Assembly (NCBI RefSeq): GCF_000471905.2
Contig: NW_006500104.1
Span: forward strand, 2,307,163 to 2,371,162
Length of the DNA: 64,000 nucleotides
Reading direction: 5' to 3'
Origin: Amborella trichopoda
Lineage: Eukaryota; Streptophyta; Magnoliopsida; Amborellales; Amborellaceae
A program made the position numbers and the translations under genes. Below are positions 10,893 to 23,700 of the stretch, piece by piece; positions within the stretch are counted from its first letter, which is position 1; each line of letters begins with the position of its first letter. The notes under the pieces were generated by a model. The model searched no databases and was not told where the DNA came from. It worked only from the letters and a program-made list of their open reading frames with translations.

Positions 10893-11560
10893 TGTTCGGA
10901 TTTAAAAAACCTCCTAGATGTGGAAACAAGAGCCCTAAAAGTTAAATTCTACGAGGAATGTGAACTTAATTGGCTAAAAACAAATTAGTTGAATGTAGAG
11001 AATAATGTCAGATATAAAGCATAAAATACACAAACATAAATAACACAAAGATTTTCGTGGTTCACCCAAAAAGCTACATCCACGGGCATCGCAATTTGAA
11101 ATCCACAATACAATAAGAGTTACGTTATAGATTTCAAGACATAGAGTTACCTTTCTAGCCCTCAATAAAACCTAGTCAAGTAAACATTTTATACCGGCTT
11201 TTCCAATCAATATCACCCATCAATCTCCCATCTATAACCCACAACTAAATTGCTATCCAAGAAAAGAACCTTGAGTGCAACTGAGACTTTCTCTCACTAT
11301 AAGGCCAAAGTACAAAAAATTTATGTAGGAACTACTTCTTTACAAGAAACCGACATCTCGCCCTATAAGAGATATATGAAGGTCTTTCTTCCATATGGCC
11401 TTCCCTCTCAATGCATAGGAGCCCTTGCCTCTTTCTTTAGAGGAAGCTATGAGTCCCATATGGTGACCCAGCTAGAGCACATATATTCTTTGATCTCTCA
11501 TTTCATATTTATAAGGTTATGAATTCAATACTAAACATGTATCCTATAGATGTCACATAT

Positions 11561-12914
11561 GGGGCCGTTTGGATACCTAGAAATATATTGTCTGTGAAAT
11601 ATATTGCTGGCGTAATACATTACCTGCAAATGGATTGTCACTGTTTGGGTAGTATTTAGATGTAAATTGGAAAATACATTTCTAGTGTTTGGCTATCTCT
11701 CAAAACCAACCAAATATGAAACATATGGCTATGTTTCTCTAACATGATTAGACTTTGCTTTCAACATGATAAGTCATTGGAATAATATGATTGGAATAAC
11801 ACGATTTTATTGTGATAAGTCTTATTTTAATTTATTTTTTATAGAAGTCTTTCAAATGTCTCTCTCTATATAATATCAAATAAGCAATAAACTTATGATA
11901 CCAAAATCAAAATCTTTATGGTATAAGTTAAAAAATGGGATGAAGTTTGATTAGTAAACTAGAAGGTTTGATAATTGCAGTATAAAATTTTGAAGCATTG
12001 GAGGAGACTAAAGAGGTATCTTATTTCAATTGAGGTTTTACTAATCTCTTATGAGGATTATGTTATGTATAATATTTTATTATGATTGTGTTGTATAATT
12101 TCTCATCGATTATCAATTATTATTTTTATTTTTATATGAGCTGATGGCTTCAAATGAGAGCTACAATCCAAATTGGGGATAGAGGGATGTAGAAATTTTT
12201 TTATTACGAATATAGTAGAAAATTGTCCCTTGTCCAATTCTATACCTATTCAAATTAATTAAGATTTCCCCTACTTTCACTTACCCATTATTAAAATTTT
12301 TTGTTTTTATATGAGAGTAAGATGAGGGTTACAATCCAAATTGGGGATAGAGGGATGTAGAATTTTTTTTTAGATGAGAGTTAGATAAGGCTACAATCCA
12401 AATTGGGGATAGAGGGATGTAGAAATTTTTTTATTATGATTGCAGTAGAAAGTTCTTCCTCATTAAGTTTGTATGCCTATTCAAATCAATTTAGATTATC
12501 CTTTTTATATCCCTAATTTCACTTTCTACTCATCTTAATAATTATACAATACAACATAGACTAGGGAAATATTTTTTTCTATTTACCTTAATAATTATAC
12601 AATACAACATAGACTAGGGAAATATTTTTTTCTATTTACCTTAATAATTATACAATACAACATAGACTAGGGAAATATTTTTTTTAGGCAAGATAGGGCA
12701 GAGAGACGCACGCGAAAGATTTCTAAAGGTTACCCGTCAAGCGCGTAATAGATTTTTCACCCCTCACCGCACGTAATGGATTTCATGATTTTTGGAGAAA
12801 TCTCGGGTAATCTCGCTCCATTTCATTATTATTAAAGTGTACCCAAAGTGGAAATGTCGTATTTCCTTGTAATCTATTGTCACGTAATAGATTTCTAGGT
12901 ACCCAAACGGCCCC
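11561..12914. mobile_element. DNA transposon derivative with GGGGCCGTTTGG terminal inverted repeats
   Basis: The left end GGGGCCGTTTGGATACCTAG is mirrored by the right end (reversed GGGGCCGTTTGGGTACCTAG), giving ~24-bp near-perfect TIRs. The flanks read TAT (11558-11560) and TAT (12915-12917), a 3-bp duplication compatible with the PIF/Harbinger superfamily, although the usual target is TWA. The 1.35-kb body has no transposase and carries internal repeats: 'ctacaatccaaattggggatag' three times near 12160-12420, and a 53-bp triplication at 12534-12682. It sits inside an LTR of the copia-like element. Confidence 0.8.
12534..12682. repeat. 53-bp unit, three near-perfect tandem copies
   Basis: The unit begins CTTAATAATTATACAATACA and contains GACTAGGGAAATA. 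Copies start at 12534, 12587 and 12640, the last being shortened. Confidence 0.9.
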
Positions 12915-13889
12915 TATATCTCAAAATTAAGATATAAGCAAGAGTTCTAATTTAGTTGGATTTCAATGGATCCCTACTTTAGGAAACTTATCAATATCAA
13001 TCCCAAATAATATCAATCTCAATTCCATGTAATATGGGATTTCCTTGGGGCTAATTTTGGATATCCTAAATCTAACAATTTCCATCTTGATATTAAAATC
13101 ATCTTCTCACTATGCCAAAATCCATTGGATAGCCTTATGATTTCTCTTTTTTTTTTTTACCAAATAATCCATTTGTCATTCTAGTTAAAAATGATTGTGC
13201 TTGTTATCATATTTCTCTACCTCAAACAAAATACTCACATATTTTGTCATGTGCTCTTCTTTGACCGAATGCACAGACTCTAGCCTTGTATGAAACCATA
13301 CTTTCTGATATTAAATGTTAGGATTTAAGAATCTACCTTTTAGGATTTAAAAATCCTCGTAGATGCAGAAACAGAAAGTCCAAAAGTTGGATTCCATTAG
13401 GATTGTGTACTTAACATGCTAGAAATAAAATAGGTGAGCACATAGCATAATGTAAGAAATAAAACATAAAATACACACACTTCAGAATACAAAGATTTAT
13501 GCGGTTAACCAAAAGGGCTATATCCATAGGCATCGAAATCTATTATACCAATGAGAGTTATATTATAGATTTTTAAATACAAAAGTACCTTTCTAACCCT
13601 TGATAAATATAGTCAAGTAACCCTTTTATACCACCTCTACTGACCGACAACATCTGTCAATCTCCTATTTATTCCACGGCTAAACTATTGTCAAGAAGAG
13701 AACTTGAGAGTAACTATGACTTTCTCTCATGAAAGGGTAAATCACCTAAAATCTCCATGGGAACTATTTCTCTATAAGAGATCAATCTCTTACTCTACAT
13801 GAAGAATTTTCACAATGTTTCTCTTCATAGGAAGCTTACTTCTCTCTATATAAAGGCTTGCCTCTCAATGCACAAGAGGCCCTACATCT

Positions 13890-14140
13890 CCCTCTCTCTC
13901 TCTCTCTCTNTCTCTCTCTCTCTNTCTTCTCTCTCTCTCTCTCTCTCTCTCTCTACGTCGTACTACTCACTCTACGTACGTTACTTCTTACGTACGTTAN
14001 NNNNNNNNNNNNNNNNNNNTAGTAAGAAAGTTTACTTACTAACTAGTTTACGTTCTTCTACTAGTAAGACGTACTTACTTCTCTACTATAAGTAACGTTA
14101 CGTCGTCCTCTACTAGCACAACGAGACCGTACCACTACTC

Positions 14141-14175
<35 letters not shown>
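13890..14175. other. CT microsatellite with assembly gap and suspect consensus
   Basis: A long (CT)n tract holds single Ns at 13910 and 13924 and a 20-N gap at 14000-14019. The sequence around the gap (about 13955-14135) is an odd jumble of ACGTA/CTAC/TAGTA words unlike anything nearby, then returns to (CT)n until about 14175. This looks like low-quality consensus through a long microsatellite. Confidence 0.8.
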
Positions 14176-14176
<1 letters not shown>

Positions 14177-14262
14177 GAGGAAGCTATCTTTCCTGTATAG
14201 TGACCTATTTAAGACATCCATATTCTTTCCTATCATAGTTCATTTGTATAATGTTTTGAACC

Positions 14263-17200
14263 TGTAAACACCCCCTCGAAATTTTAGTTAAGGGAACTCC
14301 TAAAAGCCTTGATTTGAGCATGAAGGACCACAAAAATCCTAGTAGACCATAGGAAACCTAGACTCAATAAAAGTATCCCAAAAATGCCAAAAACCTATCT
14401 CAAGTCAAAGAAGACCTCAAGATCTTTCTAACGGTCTAAGAATTATCCAAATCGGACCTACGGTTAAAAAAATACAAAAAATAACACTTTGGTCCCTGCT
14501 TAATGGGCTCGGGGTGTCTCGCTCGACATGGGGGGTGTCGAGTAGACCTGCCCAACGTGTCACGTGTTGTGCGGGTCCCCAGGGCCCGCGTCGTGCTGTC
14601 CAATGGGCCCAGCTCAAGCCCAATAAGTTTATAGAAGCTATTATAAGTTGTCTTGAGCCCCAAAAAAATCCGATAAAATCCTTAATCCTAATCCCAATTG
14701 AGTTGGATTAATTTCAACCTTAACCTTGCCTCAAAAATTTAAATACCCCCCTCATAACAAAAACATGCAATCAGAAAACCCAGAAATCCCTTAAAAATAG
14801 GAAAAAGCCCCTATAAAATTTCTAAAAAATTAGAAAAATCCAAAAAAATCCCTAAAATCCCATAAATATCCGAAAATTTAGATTAGTCGTAGGAGGCCAA
14901 AAACTTAGAAAACTAAGAAAAACTCATCCTAAACCCTTAAAAAAGCCTAGGTAGATTATACCTAAACTTCCCAAAACCCTAGATCTAGGTCAAAATACGT
15001 TAGATCTACTAGTTCCAATAAGCATAGGCATCCAAAAGGAGATGGTGGAATAAATCAGAAGAGCAGCCTAATCCAATATCGAAACTCTGAGTTCTGGCTT
15101 CCCATAGGTAAGTACCCTTTCTTCATTCAATTTTAGTTAATTTTCCTATCTAATTATTTTATTTTATGTATTTTCCCATTATTTATTAGCTTGTAAAGTT
15201 TTAAAAGAGTTTTCATGCAAAATACAAGGATTTAGAAGCTGACGCTGTCAATGAACCCAAGAAAGGATCAAATCTATAGATCCGTACCATTCTTGGGCCC
15301 ATAATTTGAGTGACTCCACTTTCTCTACCATTTAAAAATTTAACAAAGTTTTGCTAAGATTTGAGTAGATCTCATCCTAAAGATCAGCGTTAATCGGAGC
15401 GTAAACAGTTTGACACACACCATGGGGCATCTTAAGCTTCTAAATTTGTGTATTCTCGCATTAAAAACACTTTTTTTTAGGAATTTTATAGTCTTGTTTA
15501 CCGAAAAATCTAGAGCTAAAAGTTTAAAAAAGGTCACAAAACACTGAAAAACATCACGAGGCCTCAGAATTTCGATCTGGGGCCCACTGCTCTGCCCGAC
15601 CCGCCTCATATCTTTCAGCCTGACATGCCCCATGTCGTGCACAATTGCCCGACACTCCTCGTGTCATGCACAATTGCCCGGCACTCCCCATGTCACGCAA
15701 CGCACCACCTATAAGGACTGCCCAAAAAACTTTTCGACAGCTCGTTGTCAATTTTTCTCACCACTTCCGGTGATTTTAGCATGCTTAGTCTTCCTGTTTT
15801 TTGCCTTCTATAAATTCCAAAAAAATTAATGAAAAAAAAGATTTGGAAAAGAGATCTTCTTCTTTAGGCTAGATTTTATCATCTCTATCTTTTTAGATTT
15901 GTCTTTATCTTTTTAGATTAATCTCTAAATCTTTTAGACCCATATCAATCTTTTTAGATTTAACACTATTTTTTTAGCCCATTTTTATCGTTTTAGATTA
16001 ATCTCTATCTTTTTTGACTCATCATGATCTTTTTAGATTTATCTCTATCTTTTTAGATCATCTTTACCATCTCTAGATTCGTCTTTATCATTTTTAGATT
16101 CATCTTTATCTTTTAGATTCATCTTTGTATCTCCGTAAAACATATTTATCTCTTTAGACTCGTCTGTATATCTTTTAGAGCATATTTATCTCTTTATATT
16201 CATCTGCATATCTTTTAGAGCATATCTATCTCTTTAGATTCATTCTCTTCACTTTAGTGGCTATTTATCTCTTTAGATTAATCTCCATCTTTTTTTAGGG
16301 CATATTTATCTCTTTTAGATCATTCTCATCATTTTAGAGTATATTGATCTCTTTAGATTCTTCTGCATATCTCTTCAAAGCATATTTATCTCTTTAGATT
16401 CATCTCCATCTATTTTTAAAGGATATTTATCTCTTTAGGTCATTGTTATACGTCATTTTTGACTTACTTGTATTCTCGAATCGCAAAGGAGAGAGTCAGT
16501 AAACTTGGCCCTGTCGGTACTCAAGATAATGTTAGACCATGGAAACACTACAAAATAAGCCTAAAACTGGGCAACCTTGGAAAAAGTGCTAGAACGGATT
16601 TGGAAGTCATAGAAAGGGTAGTTTGGGATACTCAAAGGACACCCACAAAGTTCGTCACATTCTGATAAGGTTTGACACGATCAGAACAAAATTCGATTCT
16701 CAAAGCCAGTTCCTTTCATGCCGAAAAGAGACCTTATAACTACAACCCTATTCTAAGAGTTTCGAAACAATTCTAGACCACCGCCATTGCAGTTAGAACA
16801 TCGAAAACTGAGATACTAAATTTGGGTTCAATGAACCTCTAAGGAACATTCTGGGTTATACTATTGCGATGCAGCCTCACCAAACCAGTTTCCAATCTTG
16901 GGGATTGTGTTTCCACATCTCAGGATGACCTTCAAGGGCTCACAGGTCGCTCATTTGGAAGTGGAACAAGCTCAAATTCGGATACAAGCTAAGTCTCGAC
17001 GACCCAGTCATTTTAACATATGGCATGCATCATGACGTGACCCAAAACCAAAACTTTTCTAGAGAGAAGATGAGTTTGAAACTAAGAAAATTAGAGTTTT
17101 GAAAGAAAGACATCCCAAGCTTCGTGAAGTGATAACTTGAGATCCATGTATCAAATCATCGCAAAATTTGGTCCGATGCGATTGTATCACAAAGGGCTAC

Positions 17201-17535
17201 AAATCGGTACAACATTTACATTCATTGAAGGTCGGATAACACAAATTCTAAGGTTGAAGATGGCAAGATTTTCCTGATCACCAGAATCCCTTTTCCAGTG
17301 ATCTCTTGAATTCAAAAATACTTCAAGTAAGAACTAAATCGGACAAAACTTGGTGCATTGAGACTGTGACGATCTCCTTTTTAATTTGCAATCAACGAAG
17401 ACTCGAAGCACTATGAATCACATTGCATTGACGACTAAAGTTCACAACCTAGCTGAATCTTTTTACCCTTAAAAAAAAGTCCGTCTCAAGACGATCAAAA
17501 AACATCGAAATGTTGAGAATCAGGCAACCATCAAG
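14263..17535 (+). mobile_element. Long LTR-like sequence, family 1 (Ty3/gypsy-type fossil)
   Basis: Starts TGTAAACACCCCCTCGAAAT, like the TGTAACnCCCC starts of long Tat/Ogre-type gypsy LTRs, and interrupts the copia-like LTR exactly at 14263. Its right half (about 16450-17535) is repeated in the same orientation at about 60020-61080, with shared stretches such as ACTACAAAATAAGCCTAAAA and TATGGCA(T/C)GCATCATG. At 17536 the similarity stops abruptly and PMD unit A begins, so the copy is truncated. Broken; old by the divergence between the two copies. Confidence 0.6.
15840..16450. repeat. Degenerate pyrimidine-rich tandem repeat
   Basis: About 600 bp made of variants of ATCTCTTTAGATTCATCT spaced roughly 18-45 bp apart, inside the family-1 LTR-like sequence. 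Not present at the 60-kb copy, which starts to the right of the equivalent point. Confidence 0.75.
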
Positions 17536-20325
17536 TCCTTCTTGGTCAGAAGCTATGTCTTGGGCATCCTGAATAACCTGATCAACTATTTTTTGGAGCT
17601 TTTCTTCATTTGCTCCGCTCCCATTGCCACGACCCATCATATCATTGGTAAGATTGTTGATGAAGTGTCTTGGAGGTTAGAGAGAGAGTTGATCACAATC
17701 GCTTTAAAGATCGTCGTCACCATATCGGCACTCATCTGTCGTTGTATTCTACCAATTAAAGAATGATCTTTGAGCACTGACTCTATGAGGCCTTCGTTAT
17801 CTTCGACAATTGCAACCAAATCCTCTATGGGATCACGCTCCCTCAAGGACTTCAGCAGTGATTGAGCCTTAGGAATCTTAGTCCCAGCTTTTCTAGACCC
17901 AATATCCTAGAGGTGAGGTGCAGAAGTCATGGCCCCAGTACTCGTCAGCATCATACTTTTGAGCTTCTTGTGGCACTATAGTTAGGCTTGAGTAGTCTGA
18001 ACATTAATTAGAGCCTCGTTCGTAGTCTGAACGATGTCCAAAACTGAAATCACATGAAAAATACGAAACGAGAGTTGGACATATCATGTCATTTTCAAAG
18101 AAAAATAGGGGTTTTGAATACTTGAAATTTGGACCATTCAATCACGACCAGTAGAGGTGGAAGCCTAGACTATGGTGGATCAACATAGGAAAATTCACCT
18201 TTGTCTAACTTGCTGAAAACAATAGACAGCCCTGCATCCACATCGGCCTGGGTGAGGAATGACTCAGCTGACAAGCCCACCGCCAACACAGCGACCATGG
18301 TGGACGAGTCAACCACTGGAGGATCTCTCTCCATGATATGGGCATTTCCTTTTGCCTTCCTCATCTCATCCTCCGCAGGTTCAGCTTCTGGAGCAGAACT
18401 TTCTGTTCAGCTGGGACCAAAAGAAGAGCTTTCGCTTGGCCTTGGGGAAGGATCAAGCCCCTTCAAAGGATCAATAAGCCCCTCTTCTCGATCGAAGGCA
18501 ACCGAGGTCTCCATTCTCGTGCCAACAAAAGGAGAATTCTCTCTAGAAACCTCTAAGTCTAGAGCCGAAGAGTTTGGAGAAGCAAGAGAGTCTATCTCAA
18601 TGATCTCTAAGTTACTGAGTTCCTAACCATTGTATTTTGACGAAGCCCTGGCCTAGAAGAATCCCCTTTGGCCACAACGATCCACATAATTCTACTGGGG
18701 ACGACCAAGGCTAAAGAGGTTGATGGTGGAGGAGTAGCAATTGCTTCATGGTTTCTTCATGAGAGCATGAGCTCTTCGTCTTCTTGGAAGACCTCTTCAA
18801 AGGCGATAACAACAGAGCAGAATCGCTTGGCTTCCTCTTCCTTTGAGAGTCTGGATTCACATACTCCAATGCCTCTCCCAGGATGACTTCTGATACAATG
18901 GCCTTCTTGGCCTACAGGACAATATCATGGACTACGTCCTATCCATGATCTTTCGTTTTCAGGCTCGTATCACGAGCCTCGTTGAGTTGTTTTGAACCAG
19001 TAGGAGAAGGAGAATGTCCCTTCCCTGTTTTTCTCACGACCAAGCCTCCTCTAGCAGAAGGAGAGCTCGATCCTTCTTTCCTTCTCTCTCTCTCTCTTTT
19101 GCCTAAATGGGGGCTTGCTTGATGAAGCAGCTTGACTTTTGTGAGGCTGATCACTGTTAAGATCAACCACTAAAACAGGGGCTGGCAAGGCCCACCAAAT
19201 CCTCTCATCTTTTTATAGTCCCGAGATTAATGAGAATGCCCCGAGGTCTTCAACTTAGGGGCCAATAGATCATCAAGATGATGAAAAAAGGATGGTCGAC
19301 CCTTCTTAATCACCCCCTTTTGGAACAATCACACCCTTTGGATGGTCGACGCTTATTACATTCCACCCTTTGATAATGTCACCCAGTTCACTGATACTCT
19401 ATCGAGTCTCAGTTTTAAGCGAGTTTAAGAGGTTTCGTCTTCTCAAAAATCAGGCATACCATCGATAGGTCCTTGAAAGAATCCCCACTAATATTCTTGA
19501 TACCAGGCACAGTAGCTGCAGGTCATCAAAACTTCCCAACGGTTACTTAGAATGATGAACCTGCAAGATTGACCCAGCAGTGTGCAGGAGTCCTACCCTG
19601 ATTTCACATGAAGGTTTGATCAGGACCCATGTTTGGTAAATTTGTAGAAGACAGGACAACCTTGGCCCATCCGATGTTGCCTCGTAAAGCGACGAGGGTT
19701 GTAGGGCTCAACCAACCTATGGTTGCTCACCCTCAAAGGAAGTAGGGACCTTCGGATGTTCACAAGGAACATGATCTCCTACTCAGTACTTGGGATCCTT
19801 TTAATCCCAAGAGCATATTCATTTGTAAAGAGGCCCTCTCGTGTACCCCCAATAGGAAATTGTTGAACGGAAGGAAGTTGTCTTCCCAGAACAATCGATA
19901 TGCTTGAACATATAAGTGAGAAACGACCATACAGCCCATTAGGCAGAGCAAGAAGGGGAAGGTCTTGACTTTAGAGTTTGAAGAATGCTTATAGGTGCCT
20001 GGAAAATTGGCACCAAGCCATCCATAAATGTAGTGGATGGGAAAAGGAGTTTTGGAATCCCCCAGAACCTTCTCATAATTGGCTGCAAATGTTAGCCCGT
20101 TGTAGATGCAACACAACATGGGCTGCGCTAAAACATATCTATGGCCTTCAGCCATATTACAAGCAGCATATATGTACTCCGGTTTAACCACATGGCCTCT
20201 AGAGTCCGAAAGCACGAAATTTCATAAGAATAAAGCAATATAGGACATCAAGTAAATTGACCGGTCTCAAACATCAGGGCGATAAGGCATCCTCACAGTA
20301 AGATGGGGAGGAATTTCAAGGGCTG
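17536..20325 (-). pseudogene. PMD unit A: plant-mobile-domain reading-frame remnant (element fossil)
   Basis: On the minus strand the right part (about 19760-20215) carries the PMD-like core TPFPIHYIYGWLGANFPGTY preceded by a PMLCCIYNGL-type helix, then a Ser/Glu/Pro-rich middle (18170-18900) and an acidic/coiled C-terminal part (17540-17850). Plant mobile domain proteins (MAIL1/MAIN relatives) also occur as extra genes in plant retroelements and MULEs. Unit A is a near copy of unit B, about 3.5 kb to the right (offset 3511-3541 bp), but lacks B's first part and is cut at 17536 by the family-1 LTR-like sequence. Broken, with several breaks. Confidence 0.6.
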
Positions 20326-20700
20326 AATGACGTTAAACTACAGGGTTCCTCTGAAAGGTCTCAAAGCTACAAAGCACTAGACCACTCATATCTCTTTTCA
20401 AGAAGGAAATGAGGAGCTTATGAGAGCCTTCACAGAATCTATGCAAGGATGAGTGCTAACTAACAGGATATTTCAAAATTCCTTTGAAAGCTTGAAATGC
20501 GAAGATGCGATTGTCAACTTTAGAAATTAAACGGAAAAAAATAAGCATAAGGAAGAAGCATAGTTCCTTTTTCATCATCCCAAAATGACCACAAAGTTCA
20601 AGAAAAAAAGAGAGAGAAGGAATCAAAGACAATTCATAAATTTGTAAAGCAACATAAAAGTTTCTCCAGCCTTCGTGTCTTCTCTTCAACTCACTTGTTC
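20326..20700. other. Junction between PMD units A and B
   Basis: Sequence unique to the A/B boundary, not shared by the two copies. One open stretch (20456-20689, minus) is hydrophobic but unrecognised. Confidence 0.35.
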
Positions 20701-23700
20701 GTTGTTAGCATGTTGGCCTTCATCTATGCAAGGCCCTCGTGAGCCGCTAGGGCTGCTGATGTTATCACATCTGTTCAACGTAGCTGGTTCTCGAGCTTAG
20801 GAAAAGAGATGTCCAACTTTTTGGCAAGATGAAACGTATGGGCCTTGACCCTCTTTATATCCCTTTTTTGTGCCACTAGCAGGGTTTCAATATTTTTTAT
20901 GAAGTTCAGGACCACAACCTTACGAGCCTCCGCCTGATCATATTGGTCACAGAGATGCTCCAAACCAGGTCCTAAATGACCTCCAAGCCTCGTCTCTCTT
21001 TTACGGCTGTATTTTCAAGCCTGCCAATGGCTTCCTCTCCTTCGCTTATCATGACATGGAATGCATGAATAAGACCTTCTTGGTCAGAAGCTATGTCTTG
21101 AGTGTCCTAGATAACCCGATCAACTATTTTTCGGAGCTTTTCTTCATCTTCTCCCATTGCCCCGGCCCATGATATCATTGAGGAGATTGTTGATGATGTG
21201 TCTTGGAGGTCAGATAGAGAGGTGTTCCCAATCGCCCTAAAGATCGTCTTGACCATATCGACACTCATCTGCCTTTGTATTCTACTAATCGAAGAATGAT
21301 CTTTGAGCACTAACTCTACGAGGACTTCGGGGTCTTGAACAATTGCAACCAAATCCTCTATGGGATCACACTCCCTTCAGCAGTGATTGATGCCTTAGGA
21401 ATCTCAGTCCCAGCTTTTCCAGACCCAATATCCTAGAGGTAAGGTGCTGAAGCCATAGCCCCAGTACTCATCACAGTCGTTGTAGCATCATACTTTTGAT
21501 CTTCTTGCGGCACTACAGTATCAAGTGAGGCTTTAGTGGCCTGAACATTAATTAGAGCCATGTTCGTAGTCTGGACGAAGTCCGGACCTGCAATCACAAG
21601 GAAAATAAGAAACGAGATCTAGACTGATCATGCCATTTTCAAAGAAAAAGAAGGGTTTCGAATACTTCAAAATTTGGACCTGTCAATCACGATCTGTGGA
21701 GGTGGAAGCCTGGACTCTGGTGGATCAACATAGGAAAATTCGACTTTGTTTAACTTGTTGAGAGCAATAGTCAGCTCTGCATCCACATTAGCTTGGGTGA
21801 GGAATGACTCAACCGACAAGCCCACCACCAACATATCAACACTCATCTCTCTCCATGATATGAGAATTTCCTTTTGCCTTCCTCAACTGATCCTCTGCAG
21901 GTTAAGCTTCTAGAGTAGGACTTTATGTTTTGCTAGAACCAGAAGAAATGCTTTCTCTAAGCCCTGAGGAAGGATCAAGCCCCTTCAAAGCATCAATAAG
22001 CCCCTTTTCTCGATCGGAGGCAACCAAGGTCTCTATTCTAGTGCTAACATAAGGAGAAATCTCTATAAGAACCTCTAAGTCTAGAGCCAGAGAGTTTGGT
22101 TAAGCAAGAGAGTCTATCTCAATCATCTCTAGCTTTGCTGATTTCCTAGCCATCGTATTTTGACGAAGCCCTGGCCTAAAAGAATCGCCTTTGGCCACAG
22201 ATCTCCACATAATTCTGCTAGGGACGATCAAGGCTAAAGAGGTTGATGGTGGAGGAGTAGCAATGCTTCTGTGGTTTCTTCATGAGCATGAGCTCTTTGC
22301 CTTCTTGGAAGACCTCTTCAAAGGCAATCACAACAGAGCAAAATCGCTCAGCTTCCTCTTCCCTTGAGAGTCTAGATTAACATAATCCAATGCCTCTTAC
22401 ATGATTACTTCTGAAACAATGGCCTTCTTTACAATATCATGAACTACGACCGGCCCATGATCGTTTTTTTTTAGGCTAGTATCACGAGCCCCGCTGAGTT
22501 CTTTTAAACCAATAAGAGAAGGAGAATGTCCCTTCCCTGTCTTTCTCACCATTAAGCATCCACTAACATAAGGAGAGCTCACCCCTTCTTCCTTTCTCTC
22601 TCTCTCTTTTGCCTAGATGGGGGCTCGCTTGATGAAGCAGCTTGACTTTTGCAAGGCTTATCCCTCTTAGGCTCAACCACTGAAACATGGGCCTGACAAG
22701 GCCCACTAGATCCTCTTATTTTTTCATAGTCCCGAGATTAATGAGAATGTCCTGAGGTCTTCGACTTAGGGGGCCAATAGATCATCAAGAAGATGAAAAA
22801 GGATGCTCGAGCCTTCTTATTACCCTTTTGGAACAATCGCATCCCTTGGATGGTCGACGCTTAGTACATTCCACCCTTCCACGAAGCGCAATCCAGTCGC
22901 CCTGTTCACCGAAACTCTATCGAGTCTCGGTTGGAGGGAGTTCGAGACATTTTGTCTTCTCAAAAATCAAGCATACCATCAATAGGTCCTTGAATGAAGC
23001 TTCGTTGATATTCCTGATACCAGGCGTAGTAGCTACTGGTCATCAAAACTTCCCGATGGTTACTTGGAATGATGAACCTGCAAGATTGACCCAGCAGTGT
23101 TTAGGAGTTCTATGCCGACTTCACATGAAGGTTTGACTAGCTCATGCCTGGTAAAGTTGTAGAAGATGGGACAACCTTGGTCCATCCGATGTTGCCTCGC
23201 AACGCGATGAGGGTTGTACGGCTCAACCAACCTATGGTTGCCTACCCTCAAAGGAAGTAGGGACCCTCGGATGTTCACAAGGGACATGATCTCTCAATCA
23301 GTAATTGGGTTCCTTTTAATCCCAAGAGCATATTCATCTGTACAGAGGTCCTCTCGGGTACCCCCAATTGGAAAGGCTTTGAATCGAAGGAAGTTGTTCT
23401 CCCAGAACAATCGTTGTGCATGAACAAATGAGTGAAAGACTGCCCAGCCCATTAGGTGGAGCAAGAAGGGGAAGGTGTCGACTTTAGAGCTTGAAGAATA
23501 CTTATAGGTGCTTGGAAAATAGTCATCAAGCCATCCATAAATGTAGTGGATGGGGAAAGGAGTTCTGGAATCCTCTAAAACCTTCTCAGATCCGTTGCAG
23601 ACGTTGGCCCATTGTAGATGCAACACAACATGGGTTGGGCTAAAGTACATCTATGTCCTTCGTCCATGTTATAAGCAGCATATATGCACTCCGGTCTGAC

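Larger units (their letters stand above)
10893..14262 (-). mobile_element. Miniature copia-like LTR element (TRIM-like fossil)
   Basis: Two related direct repeats, 10893-13079 (enlarged by a nested 1.35-kb element) and 13317-14262, share the order 'aaagattt...gtggttcaccc', 'ctacatccacgggcatc', 'ctttctctca' and 'gaagcta'. These are words typical of plant Ty1/copia LTRs. They are separated by only ~237 bp. On the minus strand the spacer begins near 13300-13316 with a degraded TTTGGTATCAGAGC-like primer site and ends, just before the left LTR, with a polypurine-like 'caagatggaaat' and TGTTAG. That is the layout of a miniature LTR element read leftward. It is broken and old, and its right end is cut off by the family-1 LTR sequence at 14263. 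Confidence 0.55.

Noticed and set aside
13799-14095. 98-codon plus-strand frame
   Set aside because: Runs through (CT)n, undefined bases and the gap; not a gene.
18201-18626. 141-codon plus-strand frame rich in Ser/Glu
   Set aside because: Opposite strand of the low-complexity middle of PMD unit A; no independent signal.
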